Source: Gammaproteobacteria bacterium UBA4475 (GTDB lineage: Bacteria; Pseudomonadota; Gammaproteobacteria; Pseudomonadales; Azotimanducaceae). Taken from it: a stretch of 22,678 nt of DNA. The notes below the pieces were generated by a model. It made no database searches and was not told the origin of the DNA. It saw nothing but the letters and a program-made list of their open reading frames with translations. The DNA lies in the NCBI GenBank assembly GCA_002389265.1, contig DGOD01000106.1, forward strand, positions 1-22,678. Reading direction: 5' to 3'. Both the position numbers and the translations under genes were made by a program. This document shows, piece by piece, positions 8,769 to 16,790 of the stretch. Numbering within the stretch: position 1 is the first letter of the stretch; the number at the start of each line of letters is the position of its first letter.

Positions 8769-9962
8769 TTATTCGCCAAACGCCAAGGGCATCAGCACTT
8801 CAGGATCAATTTCGGCTTCGTAATCAACACCCGGAAAATCAAACCCGTGCATCTGCAAGAAAGCCTGTCGATAACCCGCAAAATCACTGATTTCCATCAG
8901 GTTCTCCGCTGTCACCTTTGACCAGTTGGCTTTGACGAAGGTCTGGATGTCGGCGCTGAGCTCCCAGTCGTCCATTCGCAATCGACCAGACTCATCCATC
9001 TGTAACGCGGAGTCCACAAACAGGTTCTTGAACAGACGCGTGGTCTGCTCGATGCACCCCTCATGAGTACCTTTAGCCTTCATGACCTTGAAGAGCAATG
9101 ACAGATAGATGGACATGCCAGGAATTGCCGAGGCCGCCTGGGTCATTAAACCCTTCATAACCGCCACATAGGCACGGCCATTAACCTTTTTCAGTGGTTG
9201 CGCCAAGGCGAGGGCGGCACGGTCAAGATCCTCTTTGGCTTTGCCGATGGTGCCATGGTAATAAATCGGCCAGGTCACTTCGCTACCGAGATAAGTATAG
9301 TTCGTCGTAATACAACCCTCCGCCAGAACATCTGCCGCCAACAGGGCTGCCATCCACAATTCCCAGTCCTCACCTCCCATGACTTTAATCGTATCATTCA
9401 CTTCCTGCTGGGATGCAGGCTCGAGGCTGACAGTGCGCAACTCACCGGAGTTCAAGTCGATGGTGGCGCCTTCAAAGGGCTCACCGATGGGCTTCAGGGT
9501 GCTTCGGACCAAACTACCGTCAGGAAGTTGGCGGGCCGGTGCCGCGAGAGAATAAATAACCATATCAATCTGACCCAAATCTTTCTTGATCAACTCAATA
9601 GTGGCCTGTTTAAGCTCCGCCGAAAACGCATCGCCGTTCAGGTTTGCCGCATACAGACCCGCATCCTCGGCTGCGCGAGTAAATGCCGCGGATTTATACC
9701 AACCGGGCGAGGCAGTCCGATTTTTCACCGCGGGGCGCTCGAAAAACACACCAATGGTCGCCGCGCCGCAACCAAAGGCTGCAGTAATCCTGGATGCCAG
9801 CCCATAGCCCCCAGATGCACCGATCACCAGCACCCGCTTCGGTCCATCGGCAATTGCGCCTGCCTGTTTGACATGTTCGATCTGATTTTTAACGTCCGTC
9901 TCACAACCAAGAGGATGAGAGGTGGTACATAAAAAGCCTTTAATTCTCGGTTTTATTATCAT
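8769..9962 (-). CDS. fabV: Enoyl-ACP reductase, FabV type
   Basis: NADH-dependent trans-2-enoyl-ACP (and enoyl-CoA) reductase, the last step of each fatty-acid elongation cycle; cytoplasmic. It has 397 residues, the usual FabV length. It opens MIIKPRIKGF, has the nucleotide-binding GASGGYGLASR (about 48-58) and the FabV-type Tyr-X8-Lys catalytic pair Tyr234/Lys243 in WPIYYHGTIGKAK. This spacing separates it from FabI and FabL (shorter Tyr-X6-Lys). FabV enzymes are known to be poorly inhibited by triclosan. Two ATGs are adjacent (9965 and 9962); I take the second to match the family N-terminus. It starts only 7 bases after the lgt stop, so lgt and fabV are almost certainly one transcript. The ribosome site (GAGACGG) lies within the lgt end. 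Confidence 0.96.
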   Translation of the reverse strand: MIIKPRIKGFLCTTSHPLGCETDVKNQIEHVKQAGAIADGPKRVLVIGASGGYGLASRITAAFGCGAATIGVFFERPAVKNRTASPGWYKSAAFTRAAEDAGLYAANLNGDAFSAELKQATIELIKKDLGQIDMVIYSLAAPARQLPDGSLVRSTLKPIGEPFEGATIDLNSGELRTVSLEPASQQEVNDTIKVMGGEDWELWMAALLAADVLAEGCITTNYTYLGSEVTWPIYYHGTIGKAKEDLDRAALALAQPLKKVNGRAYVAVMKGLMTQAASAIPGMSIYLSLLFKVMKAKGTHEGCIEQTTRLFKNLFVDSALQMDESGRLRMDDWELSADIQTFVKANWSKVTAENLMEISDFAGYRQAFLQMHGFDFPGVDYEAEIDPEVLMPLAFGE

Positions 9963-9969
9963 CATTATT

Positions 9970-10752
9970 TTAGACCGTCTCTTTGTGATAGCTGTAAAAC
10001 AGAAAACTTACGCCCAGTGCAATCATCGGCAGCGACAATAACTGGCCCATTGTCATCCAATCGAAGGCAATAAACATTAAGTGTCGATCAGGTTCTCGGA
10101 AAAACTCGGTAATAAAGCGCAAACCACCGTAAGTCGTCAAAAACATGCCGGAAATCGCAAAAGGCGGTCGCGAGCGTCGACTGAACAGCCACATAATTGC
10201 AAACAATACGACACCCTCGGAGAATGCTTGGTACAGGCTCGAGGGGTGCCGCCCAAGAGCTTCACCAGGGTAAATCGCAGCCCAAGGAACATCGGTCACT
10301 CGACCGGGCAATTCACCGTTAATAAAGTTACCTATTCTGCCACAACCCAAGGCGATCGGAACGCTGGGCGCGATATAGTCAGTGACGCCAATAAAACCGC
10401 GGCCCTGTTGCCAGCCATAAAAATACATCGCCACGAGCACGCCGAGCAAACCACCGTGGAAAGACATGCCGCCTTCCCAGACTCGGAACAGACTCAGCGG
10501 ATCGGCGGCAAGGCTTTGCCAGCCGTAGAAGAGCATATAGCCTATGCGCCCGCCAAGAATAACCCCAAGTACGCCATAAAAAATCATGTCGGAGATCTGT
10601 TCGTCGTTCCATGCCAGTGCTTGAGCCCGAGCCCGTTGGCCCAGCGACCACCACACCAGGCTGATACCCACCAAGTAACTCAAGGCATACCAATGAATGC
10701 TCACAGGTCCAATACTGATCAGTACTGGGTCTAGTACAGGGTAATGCCACAT
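9970..10752 (-). CDS. lgt: Prolipoprotein diacylglyceryl transferase
   Basis: Transfers diacylglycerol from phosphatidylglycerol to the lipobox cysteine of prolipoproteins, the first step of lipoprotein maturation, in the inner membrane. It has 260 residues with about seven hydrophobic helices. Key motifs are MSFHGG (His99) and the Lgt signature GCGRIGNFINGE (Arg139, Asn142, Asn145, Glu147), plus HPSSLYQ and FREPD. The ATG at 10752 opens a standard N-terminus (MWHYPVLDPVLISIGP). Divergent to it is the TANGO2-like gene (92-base gap). In Pseudomonas, lgt is usually followed by thyA; here fabV takes that place. The imelysin-type lipoprotein at 15126 would be one of its substrates. Confidence 0.97.
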   Translation of the reverse strand: MWHYPVLDPVLISIGPVSIHWYALSYLVGISLVWWSLGQRARAQALAWNDEQISDMIFYGVLGVILGGRIGYMLFYGWQSLAADPLSLFRVWEGGMSFHGGLLGVLVAMYFYGWQQGRGFIGVTDYIAPSVPIALGCGRIGNFINGELPGRVTDVPWAAIYPGEALGRHPSSLYQAFSEGVVLFAIMWLFSRRSRPPFAISGMFLTTYGGLRFITEFFREPDRHLMFIAFDWMTMGQLLSLPMIALGVSFLFYSYHKETV

Positions 10753-10784
10753 AAAGACGACTATTCGGCTAATTGGGACTCCGC

Positions 10785-10790
10785 ATTATC
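10785..10790 (-). promoter_or_regulatory. Possible -10 box for lgt-fabV
   Basis: On the minus strand GATAAT (within TTGCTGGATAATG) lies 32 bases before the lgt ATG. The -35 at 17 bases (TTTATC) is weak. Confidence 0.3.
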
Positions 10791-10844
10791 CAGCAACACA
10801 GTGAGATGATAAACTTACAATTTCGATTCTGGCGCCAAAAACCC

Positions 10845-11573
10845 ATGTGTTTGATTTTATTTTCCATTTCACCCGATGCACGCTATCGCCTGGTGGTCGC
10901 CGCGAATCGAGATGAATTCTACGCTCGACCCACTGAGCGCCCCGATTTCTGGAAGGATGCGCCCCATATTCTGGGCGGGCGAGACCTCCAAGCCGGCGGT
11001 ACCTGGCTCGGCGTCACCCGCGGTGGACGCTTTGCCGCCGTCACTAATTTTCGCGAATCGCCCCTGGAGCCAGTGCCACCGAGGTCTCGCGGCGCCCTGA
11101 CTGCTGACTTTTTACGTTCAACGGAGTCCTGCACCGATTATTTGGCCCACATTAAGCCCATTGCCCATGAATTTAGGGGCTTTAATCTGATCATTGATGA
11201 TGGCCGGGACGTCTATTACTACAGTAATCGGCAACCCGAGGCACAACTTCTCAAACCCGGCTGTTACGGTCTCAGCAATCAGCTGCTCGACTGTGATTGG
11301 CCGAAAGTCAGTCGAGGTCGAGAGCAACTTCGAGCGCTTGGGCATGGAAATTTTGACAACGAGGCGTTGTTCGCGCTGTTGGCTGATCGCGGCGACCAGC
11401 TCCCCTTCTCTGCGGGTTTTATCCAATCCGACACCTACGGCACCAGTGCCTCAACCCTAGTCAAGGTCAGCCAGCAGGCAGACATTTACTTTGAGGAAAG
11501 GGCTTTTCTACCTAACGGCCAGACGGCGGGTCGGCGCAGCTTCGCCGTTCCTATAGAGGCGGTCGCGTCCTGA
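10845..11573 (+). CDS. NRDE/TANGO2-family protein
   Basis: Member of the NRDE (TANGO2-like) family, whose biochemical role in bacteria is not settled; the fold is thought to be Ntn-hydrolase-like, and human TANGO2 is linked to lipid and haem handling. The 242-residue product starts MCLILFS and carries the family signature VVAANRDEFYARP (about 18-30), followed by GGRDLQAGGTWLGVTRGGRFAAVTNFR. I chose ATG 10845, since the family begins with Met-Cys; the frame is open upstream to a TTG at 10773, which would add 24 unlike residues. If Met is removed, Cys2 would be the N-terminal residue, as expected for an Ntn nucleophile (inference). The 3' end overlaps the ptsP 3' end by 23 bases, tail to tail. 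Similar genes sit near ptsP and lgt in Pseudomonas (from memory). Confidence 0.9.
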   Translation: MCLILFSISPDARYRLVVAANRDEFYARPTERPDFWKDAPHILGGRDLQAGGTWLGVTRGGRFAAVTNFRESPLEPVPPRSRGALTADFLRSTESCTDYLAHIKPIAHEFRGFNLIIDDGRDVYYYSNRQPEAQLLKPGCYGLSNQLLDCDWPKVSRGREQLRALGHGNFDNEALFALLADRGDQLPFSAGFIQSDTYGTSASTLVKVSQQADIYFEERAFLPNGQTAGRRSFAVPIEAVAS

Positions 11574-13824
11574 CAATACGTCCCAGGCCGGCTTTGCGCA
11601 TCTGTTCATCTACATGGGCTTTAATGTCCGGGGCATTGTCCATCCTCAAGACCTGCGCCAACATCTGCTGTGCCTGCGTCAGTTCAAAACTTCTGATTGC
11701 CCACTTCACTGGCAGCAGGTTGTTCGAATTCATCGACAACACGTCGTAACCCATGGCCATCAACAGAATCGCAGCGGCCGGATTACCCGCCATCTCGCCA
11801 CAAATTCCCAGCGGCTTGTTTTCCGTATGGGCCGCATCAACAACATGTTTCAAGGCATGCAACACCGCCGGATGAAACTCCTGATAGAGTTCAGCAACCC
11901 GTGAGTTATTCCGATCTACCGCGAGCATGTACTGGATCAGGTCATTGCTACCTACTGACAAAAAATCTACCCGCTTGATGATGTCTCTTGCCTGATAAAC
12001 CGCAGCAGGCACCTCGATCATAACCCCCACAGCCGGCATAGCTACCTTGGCGCCATCCTCGATGATTTCCGCATAGCACTGATTGATCAGGCGCTTGGCC
12101 TCATCCACTTCTGTGACACTGCTGACCATGGGTAACATGATCCGCAGATAAGCGTCTACGCCCTCGTTAGCACGAATCATGGCCCGCACCTGAGACAGAA
12201 AAATCTCCGGATGATCCAGTGTCACACGAATACCCCGCCAGCCCAGGAAGGGATTCTCTTCCTGAATGGGGAAATAACTCAGCGCCTTGTCACCGCCAAT
12301 ATCCAGAGTTCGCATCGTCACATTCCGAGGTGCAAAGGCCTTGAGGTGCTCTCGATAGATGACTTTTTGCTCTTCCTCCGTGGGAAACCGATCATTCATC
12401 ATGAAATGCACTTCGGTGCGGTACAAGCCAACACCCTCAGCGCCTCTATCGAGCGAACGCGACGCATCAGTCATCAAACCGGTATTCACCCAAAGGCGGA
12501 CTCGATGCCCGTCAAGACTGACGCAAGGTTGATCCTTGAGTTCTTCCAGCCCCTCGGTCAGCGCATCTTCATCCAGCTTTAAATCGTTATAGAAGGTAAT
12601 TTGATCGGCACTGGGATGGGTGATCACACAACCCTCAAAGCCATCAACGATCAGAGGCTTTGACTCCAGCAAGTGGATGGGCAGGTCCTCAACACCCATC
12701 ACCGTGGGTATTCCCATGGCCTTTGCTAGAATCGCCACATGGGAGCTGCCCGAGCCCTTCACAGACACCAGGCCGAGTAATCGATCACGAGGAACGCCGG
12801 CAAACATCGCCGGCGTTAACTCCTCGCCTACCAGGATCGTATTGGGCGGGTAGACGTAGTGCCGATCTTCACCCTGTTGCAATTTCGCCAGGACTCGGCG
12901 CCCCAGGTCTAGCACATCTGTGCCACGCTCACGCAAGTAAGCGTCTTCCATCGCCTGAAAGCTCGCCACGTGAGACTCGATAATCACTTTTAAGGCACCT
13001 TGAGCCCATTGTCCGGCTTCAATTAATTCAATGACCTCGCCGGTGATGGCAGTGTCATCCAACATATGCAGGTAAGCTTCAAATAAGCCCAAATCTTCCG
13101 GTCGCAATCGGTCTGAGAGCTTATCGCTCATAGCGCGAATTTCACCGCGGGTCTCATGAATCGCCTGCTGAAATAACGTGATTTCAGCCGCGGGATTCGC
13201 CGTGAACCGATCCGGCACCGTATGGAGTTCAGCCTCGGGGTAAATGACAATAGCCGTGCCAATGGCGACGCCCGGCGCGCCTGCTTTGCCCTGAAAACGA
13301 CTCATCGGCGCCGGCTGCACGGACCCGGTCAAGGCCAAGGAGCCCGTGGCACGAGCATGGGCAATGACACCCGCCAACTGAGCTGACAAGGTAATGAGGA
13401 ACGCTTCTTCACTTTCGTCATAGCGCCGCGCCAGGCGTTGCTGAACGACCAGCACGCCAAGCACCCGCCGGTGATGGATGATCGGCACACCCAGGAAGGC
13501 GTTGAAAGGCTCTTCGCCCACCTCTTCCACATAGTGATAGCGCCGATGTTCAGGCGCATTTTCAAGATTCACCGGTTCTGCCCGCTCGCCAACATATCCC
13601 ACCAGGCCTTCGCCGAGTTCCAGGGTGACTTTGCCAACTGCGCTTTGATTCAAGCCTCGAGTCGCCATAAAGACATACTTGTCGCGCTCTTCATTCAACA
13701 AGTAAACGCTGCAAACCTGCGTACCCATCGCTTCTTGAATACGATCCACAATAATATCCAAGGCGGTACCCAAGTCACGAGCCTTGTTGACTTCCTGTAT
13801 CACCCTGCGAAGAATTTCAAGCAT
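11551..13824 (-). CDS. ptsP: Phosphoenolpyruvate-protein phosphotransferase PtsP (EI-Ntr)
   Basis: First enzyme of the nitrogen-related phosphotransferase system: it autophosphorylates from PEP and passes the phosphate to NPr (PtsO), then PtsN. Cytoplasmic. The 757 residues comprise an N-terminal GAF domain (about 1-160; binds glutamine/2-oxoglutarate in known EI-Ntr), a PEP-utiliser N-terminal domain (about 175-300), the swivelling phosphohistidine domain with GSGSSHVAILAKAMG (His362; E. coli His356), and the PEP-binding barrel (about 430-735, with GLYRTEVHFM, RTLDIGGDK, SVGSNDLIQY and GICGEMAGNP holding the catalytic Cys). ATG 13824; weak ribosome site. It follows rppH by 48 bases as in other gammaproteobacteria. 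ptsO, ptsN and rpoN are not in the window. Confidence 0.97.
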   Translation of the reverse strand: MLEILRRVIQEVNKARDLGTALDIIVDRIQEAMGTQVCSVYLLNEERDKYVFMATRGLNQSAVGKVTLELGEGLVGYVGERAEPVNLENAPEHRRYHYVEEVGEEPFNAFLGVPIIHHRRVLGVLVVQQRLARRYDESEEAFLITLSAQLAGVIAHARATGSLALTGSVQPAPMSRFQGKAGAPGVAIGTAIVIYPEAELHTVPDRFTANPAAEITLFQQAIHETRGEIRAMSDKLSDRLRPEDLGLFEAYLHMLDDTAITGEVIELIEAGQWAQGALKVIIESHVASFQAMEDAYLRERGTDVLDLGRRVLAKLQQGEDRHYVYPPNTILVGEELTPAMFAGVPRDRLLGLVSVKGSGSSHVAILAKAMGIPTVMGVEDLPIHLLESKPLIVDGFEGCVITHPSADQITFYNDLKLDEDALTEGLEELKDQPCVSLDGHRVRLWVNTGLMTDASRSLDRGAEGVGLYRTEVHFMMNDRFPTEEEQKVIYREHLKAFAPRNVTMRTLDIGGDKALSYFPIQEENPFLGWRGIRVTLDHPEIFLSQVRAMIRANEGVDAYLRIMLPMVSSVTEVDEAKRLINQCYAEIIEDGAKVAMPAVGVMIEVPAAVYQARDIIKRVDFLSVGSNDLIQYMLAVDRNNSRVAELYQEFHPAVLHALKHVVDAAHTENKPLGICGEMAGNPAAAILLMAMGYDVLSMNSNNLLPVKWAIRSFELTQAQQMLAQVLRMDNAPDIKAHVDEQMRKAGLGRIVRTRPPL

Positions 13825-13872
13825 TGCAGATCCGGAAATGGCTGAGTAGATTGTGAGTATTACTGTCGTGTC

Positions 13873-14352
13873 CTAGGGCGAGCATCGCGACAAGTGTGGC
13901 ACCAGCTCCTTCATCGCCCGACGATAAACATCCTTTTTAAACTGCACCACCTGTCCCAACGGATACCAATAGGTTACCCACTGCCAAAAATCGAATTCTG
14001 GGGTCTCTGAATGCGTAAATGACACAGATTGATCTTCCGCCAGCATTTTTAACAAAAACCATTTTTGCTTTTGCCCCACGAAATGACTGGTCTTATGTCG
14101 CAACAAACGTTTCGGTAACTTGTAACGCAGCCAGCCGCGCGTGCAACCCAGAATCTCTACTTGCTCAGGAGCCAGGCCAATTTCTTCCTTTAGCTCACGA
14201 AAAAGCGCCTCTTCAGGTGACTCACGCTCCTGAATGCCGCCCTGCGGAAACTGCCACGCCTGCTGACCAACTCGCCTGGCCCAGAGTACCTGGCCACTGC
14301 TATTGGCAACAATCATTCCGACGTTGGGCCGGTATCCATCTGCATCTATCAA
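13873..14352 (-). CDS. rppH: RNA pyrophosphohydrolase RppH (Nudix)
   Basis: Removes pyrophosphate from 5'-triphosphate (or diphosphate) mRNA, which opens the way to RNase E decay. It has 159 residues. The Nudix box is complete from Gly38: Glu44, then RELKEEIGL with Arg52, Glu53, Glu56, Glu57 and Gly59. The N-terminus [12 protein letters not shown] matches E. coli RppH ([12 protein letters not shown]) from its first residue, so the start must be the TTG at 14352-14350; the next in-frame ATG is at codon 13, within the conserved block. A rare start codon suggests modest translation. It lies upstream of ptsP in the same orientation; the pair is conserved in E. coli and Pseudomonas. Confidence 0.96.
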   Translation of the reverse strand: MIDADGYRPNVGMIVANSSGQVLWARRVGQQAWQFPQGGIQERESPEEALFRELKEEIGLAPEQVEILGCTRGWLRYKLPKRLLRHKTSHFVGQKQKWFLLKMLAEDQSVSFTHSETPEFDFWQWVTYWYPLGQVVQFKKDVYRRAMKELVPHLSRCSP

Positions 14353-14387
14353 TTGAGAAACCCTGATTCATACATCAAACAACATTT

Positions 14388-14416
14388 ATTGTGTCTGAAT
14401 CTAGACCATTGGGCAA
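14388..14416 (-). promoter_or_regulatory. Candidate sigma70 promoter for rppH-ptsP
   Basis: On the minus strand TTGCCC (14416-14411), a 17-base spacer and CACAAT (14393-14388) each match 4 of 6 consensus bases. The -10 ends 35 bases before the rppH TTG start, inside the gap shared with the divergent HAD gene. Confidence 0.45.
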
Positions 14417-14496
14417 TCAGCGCGCTGAATTACCCTGCCGCGAGCACCAGATTCACGGTAAACTGCAACCCGATGCACAGGCAAGGAGACACGACA

Positions 14497-15153
14497 TTGG
14501 CTTTGGCAATATTTGATCTGGATGAAACCTTGATTTCAGGTGACAGCGATCACGCCTGGGGTGAATTTTTAATCAGCAAGGGGCTCGTCGATGAAGTTTC
14601 TCATCGTCAGAAGAATGATGCCTTCTATGGTCAGTACAAACGCGGGGAACTTGATGTTCACGCCTACCTGCGCTTTGCCTGTCAGGCATTAACTGAGCAT
14701 GCCTTTGACCATCTTTGCGCCTTACGCACTGAGTTTGTGCGGGACTTTATCCAGCCCCTGCTACTAACTCAGGCCAGCGCTCTCATTGAGCATCATCGCA
14801 GTCTCGACGATAAGCTACTGGTGGTCACTGCGACGCTGGAATTCATTACCGAACCTATCGTTGCGCTGCTCGGCATTGATGAGCTGATCGCGCCGATACC
14901 TGAACGCATTGGCGACCGTTATACGGGAGAAATTGTCGGCATCCCCAGTTTTGGTCCCGGCAAGGTCACCCGGTTGCAAGCCTGGTTGGCAGGAACTGAG
15001 TTTGACCTCAAGGGCAGTTATTTTTACTCTGATTCTGCCAACGACTTACCCTTGCTAGAACTCGTCGATCATCCTGTCGCCGTCGATCCAGACCCACGTT
15101 TACGCGAAATCGCAGAAAGGCGCCAATGGTCAATCATCTCGTTACGCGACTAA
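14497..15153 (+). CDS. HAD-IB family phosphatase (SerB-like fold)
   Basis: Haloacid-dehalogenase superfamily phosphatase, subfamily IB; substrate unknown. It has 218 residues. Motif I is FDLDET (Asp7 nucleophile, Asp9 acid/base), motif II VVTAT (Thr111), the conserved lysine is Lys156 (FGPGK), and motif III is YSDSANDLP (Asp179, Asp183); the helical cap lies about 14-85. I chose TTG 14497 because AAGGAG sits 8 bases upstream and the product then opens MALAIFDLDETL as in family members. The frame stays open upstream to 14353 (including an ATG at 14473), but that text is unlike the family. A similar gene next to rppH is found in P. aeruginosa (PA0335, from memory). The 3' end overlaps the next gene by 28 bases, so translation is probably coupled. 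It could act on phosphoserine or a phospholipid headgroup; nothing here decides. Confidence 0.9.
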   Translation: MALAIFDLDETLISGDSDHAWGEFLISKGLVDEVSHRQKNDAFYGQYKRGELDVHAYLRFACQALTEHAFDHLCALRTEFVRDFIQPLLLTQASALIEHHRSLDDKLLVVTATLEFITEPIVALLGIDELIAPIPERIGDRYTGEIVGIPSFGPGKVTRLQAWLAGTEFDLKGSYFYSDSANDLPLLELVDHPVAVDPDPRLREIAERRQWSIISLRD

Positions 15154-16274
15154 TTTCCACTGGCATCGCGACTTCCAGAAGCCTCACGCTTGGGCTGATG
15201 CTGTTGTTAAGCGCCTGTTCCGAGCCTTTGCCACCCGTCGTACCCGCCGACCTTGATGTGGCCAAACTCAGTGTGAGCCTCACCGCACTGGCGACATTGC
15301 AGCTTGAGCGGCAGCAGCAGCTGATGCTAGATGCCGCATCTCTGCGACTCTCCATCGATGAATTTCTTCAGGAGCCCGACGCCCAGCGTCAACAAGCGGC
15401 CCAGACGGCGTGGCGCAGTGCCCATTTGGCATTTCTCGACCTTGCGGCCCTCCCTTTAGCTGGGCCTCTGCGCGAACCGCTCGCGCCACTGCTTTATCAG
15501 ATTGACGCCTGGCCCATTGAACCCGGTTACCTGGACCAGCTGCCCGCTTACCCCGACAGCGGCCTGATTAGCGATCTGACGGTGCCTATCACACCTGAGT
15601 CTTTACGAGAGCAGAACGGTTTTACTGACTCAAGCGAGGTCAGCCTGGGGTTTCACGCACTCGAATATCTAATTTTTGATCGGGACGCCACCGATTTTAG
15701 GATCCCTGGGCCGGCGAGCCCCAGGATTGAGCCGACGGCTGACGCCCAAATCAATGTTAATGCCAATGAGATCATTGTTCGACGGCGTCTGGTTCTGGAC
15801 GTTATCACGCTGCAGATCACTGCGGACCTGGATCTTTGGCTGACGGACCCCAAACGCCCTAACGCACCCGAGGACTTAATGCTCCCCACGGGGGAGATCG
15901 CTCGCCTGCTGGCGCACAGCTTGCAGACGGCACAGCTGGCCATAACAGAAGTAAATCGCTTATTGATTCCCGGCGAAGGCCACGGCGTCTACAGTCAGAG
16001 CAGTCGGCCTGCGCTATGCAGCAAAGTCAGCGGCTTGAAGCAGATTTTCTTTGCACCTGTCAGACTTGGCGACGTTCTCTCGCCATTGGCGGCAGACGCC
16101 ACCCAGAATCTTCAGAAAAGCCTGCAAGCCGCCACCGACCTCTGCGCCTTGACGGAGATCAGTGAGCTCGAGACGTCCCGCTTAGAGCTACTGCTGTTAG
16201 CCCTGCCAAATCAGATTGAGGCACTGTCCGCCGCTCTGACAAAAGCCATGGCAGAAGTGCAAAACCAGTCATGA
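15126..16274 (+). CDS. Imelysin-family (M75-like) lipoprotein
   Basis: Predicted lipid-anchored periplasmic protein of the imelysin family, a group often tied to iron uptake; it was named as a peptidase but its activity is uncertain. It has 382 residues. The signal peptide ends in a lipobox LLSAC (Cys31); Ser at +2 rather than Asp suggests sorting to the outer membrane. The family's GxHxxE motif is present as GFHALE (His177, Glu180), followed by YLIFDRD. The rest is mostly helical, with two imelysin-type helical bundles expected (about 45-190 and 215-370). ATG 15126 overlaps the HAD gene by 28 bases and has AGAAAGG just upstream. The usual partners of imelysin genes (another imelysin, a di-haem oxidoreductase, a DUF1513 protein, a TonB receptor) are absent. 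No Fur-like box is visible, but the gene appears to lack a promoter of its own. Confidence 0.85.
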   Translation: MVNHLVTRLISTGIATSRSLTLGLMLLLSACSEPLPPVVPADLDVAKLSVSLTALATLQLERQQQLMLDAASLRLSIDEFLQEPDAQRQQAAQTAWRSAHLAFLDLAALPLAGPLREPLAPLLYQIDAWPIEPGYLDQLPAYPDSGLISDLTVPITPESLREQNGFTDSSEVSLGFHALEYLIFDRDATDFRIPGPASPRIEPTADAQINVNANEIIVRRRLVLDVITLQITADLDLWLTDPKRPNAPEDLMLPTGEIARLLAHSLQTAQLAITEVNRLLIPGEGHGVYSQSSRPALCSKVSGLKQIFFAPVRLGDVLSPLAADATQNLQKSLQAATDLCALTEISELETSRLELLLLALPNQIEALSAALTKAMAEVQNQS

Positions 16275-16308
16275 GTCTAAAAATCTAGATCCCGCTAAAC
16301 GTCCTCGA

Positions 16309-16704
16309 CTAGTGCTCTTCGTTCTCACAGAATGTCTCGTAAGCATTCACGTCCATCAAGTTTTGAACATCACCTAGATTGTCTGGCTGCAGTTTGAAAA
16401 ACCAACCGTCGATATAGGGCGAGGTGTTGACGGTTTCCGGCGCATCATCTAACAATTCATTCACCGCAATAACGGTTCCCGAAATCGGCGCATAAATATC
16501 CGATGCCGCTTTGACTGATTCGACCACGCCCGCCTCATCACCAGCGGCAATGACCATTTGCAGCTCTGGCAACTCAACAAACACCACGTCTCCCAGTGCC
16601 TCTTGGGCATGATCAGAAATACCGACGGTGACGCTACCATCGTCCTCAATACGCACCCATTCGTGGCTCTTTGCGTAGTGTAAATCCCCTGAAAACTCAA
16701 CCAT
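16309..16704 (-). CDS. gcvH: Glycine cleavage system H protein
   Basis: Lipoyl carrier of the glycine cleavage system, shuttling the aminomethyl group from the P protein to the T protein. It has 131 residues, the normal length. The lipoylation site is Lys65 in [10 protein letters not shown]; other family marks are [20 protein letters not shown] and [11 protein letters not shown] chose ATG 16704 ([10 protein letters not shown]), preceded by AGGGCGAGAAG; a longer frame to 16749 adds 15 basic residues unlike the family. It is 86 bases downstream of gcvT on the same strand. gcvP does not follow: the next gene is the convergent imelysin gene 34 bases on. I see no hairpin terminator in that gap. 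Confidence 0.97.
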   Translation of the reverse strand: MVEFSGDLHYAKSHEWVRIEDDGSVTVGISDHAQEALGDVVFVELPELQMVIAAGDEAGVVESVKAASDIYAPISGTVIAVNELLDDAPETVNTSPYIDGWFFKLQPDNLGDVQNLMDVNAYETFCENEEH

Positions 16705-16790
16705 CTTCTCGCCCTTTTTTTTCGTATGTTGTCGTGGTGCCACTGCCAACCACGTCGTTTTAGAAGTATTGTTTTATGCTGCTAACACTG

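Noticed and set aside
9198..9932. Long open frame (244 codons) on the plus strand, antisense to fabV
   Set aside because: It lies wholly within a clear FabV gene, its product resembles nothing I know, and it has no ribosome site. It is a by-product of the codon use of fabV.
10081..10734. Open frame of 217 codons antisense to lgt
   Set aside because: Covered by a well-supported lgt with all signature motifs; the product is low in recognisable structure.
14353..14496. N-terminal extension of the HAD gene (including ATG 14473)
   Set aside because: The extra residues are unlike the family, and AAGGAG is ideally spaced for TTG 14497.
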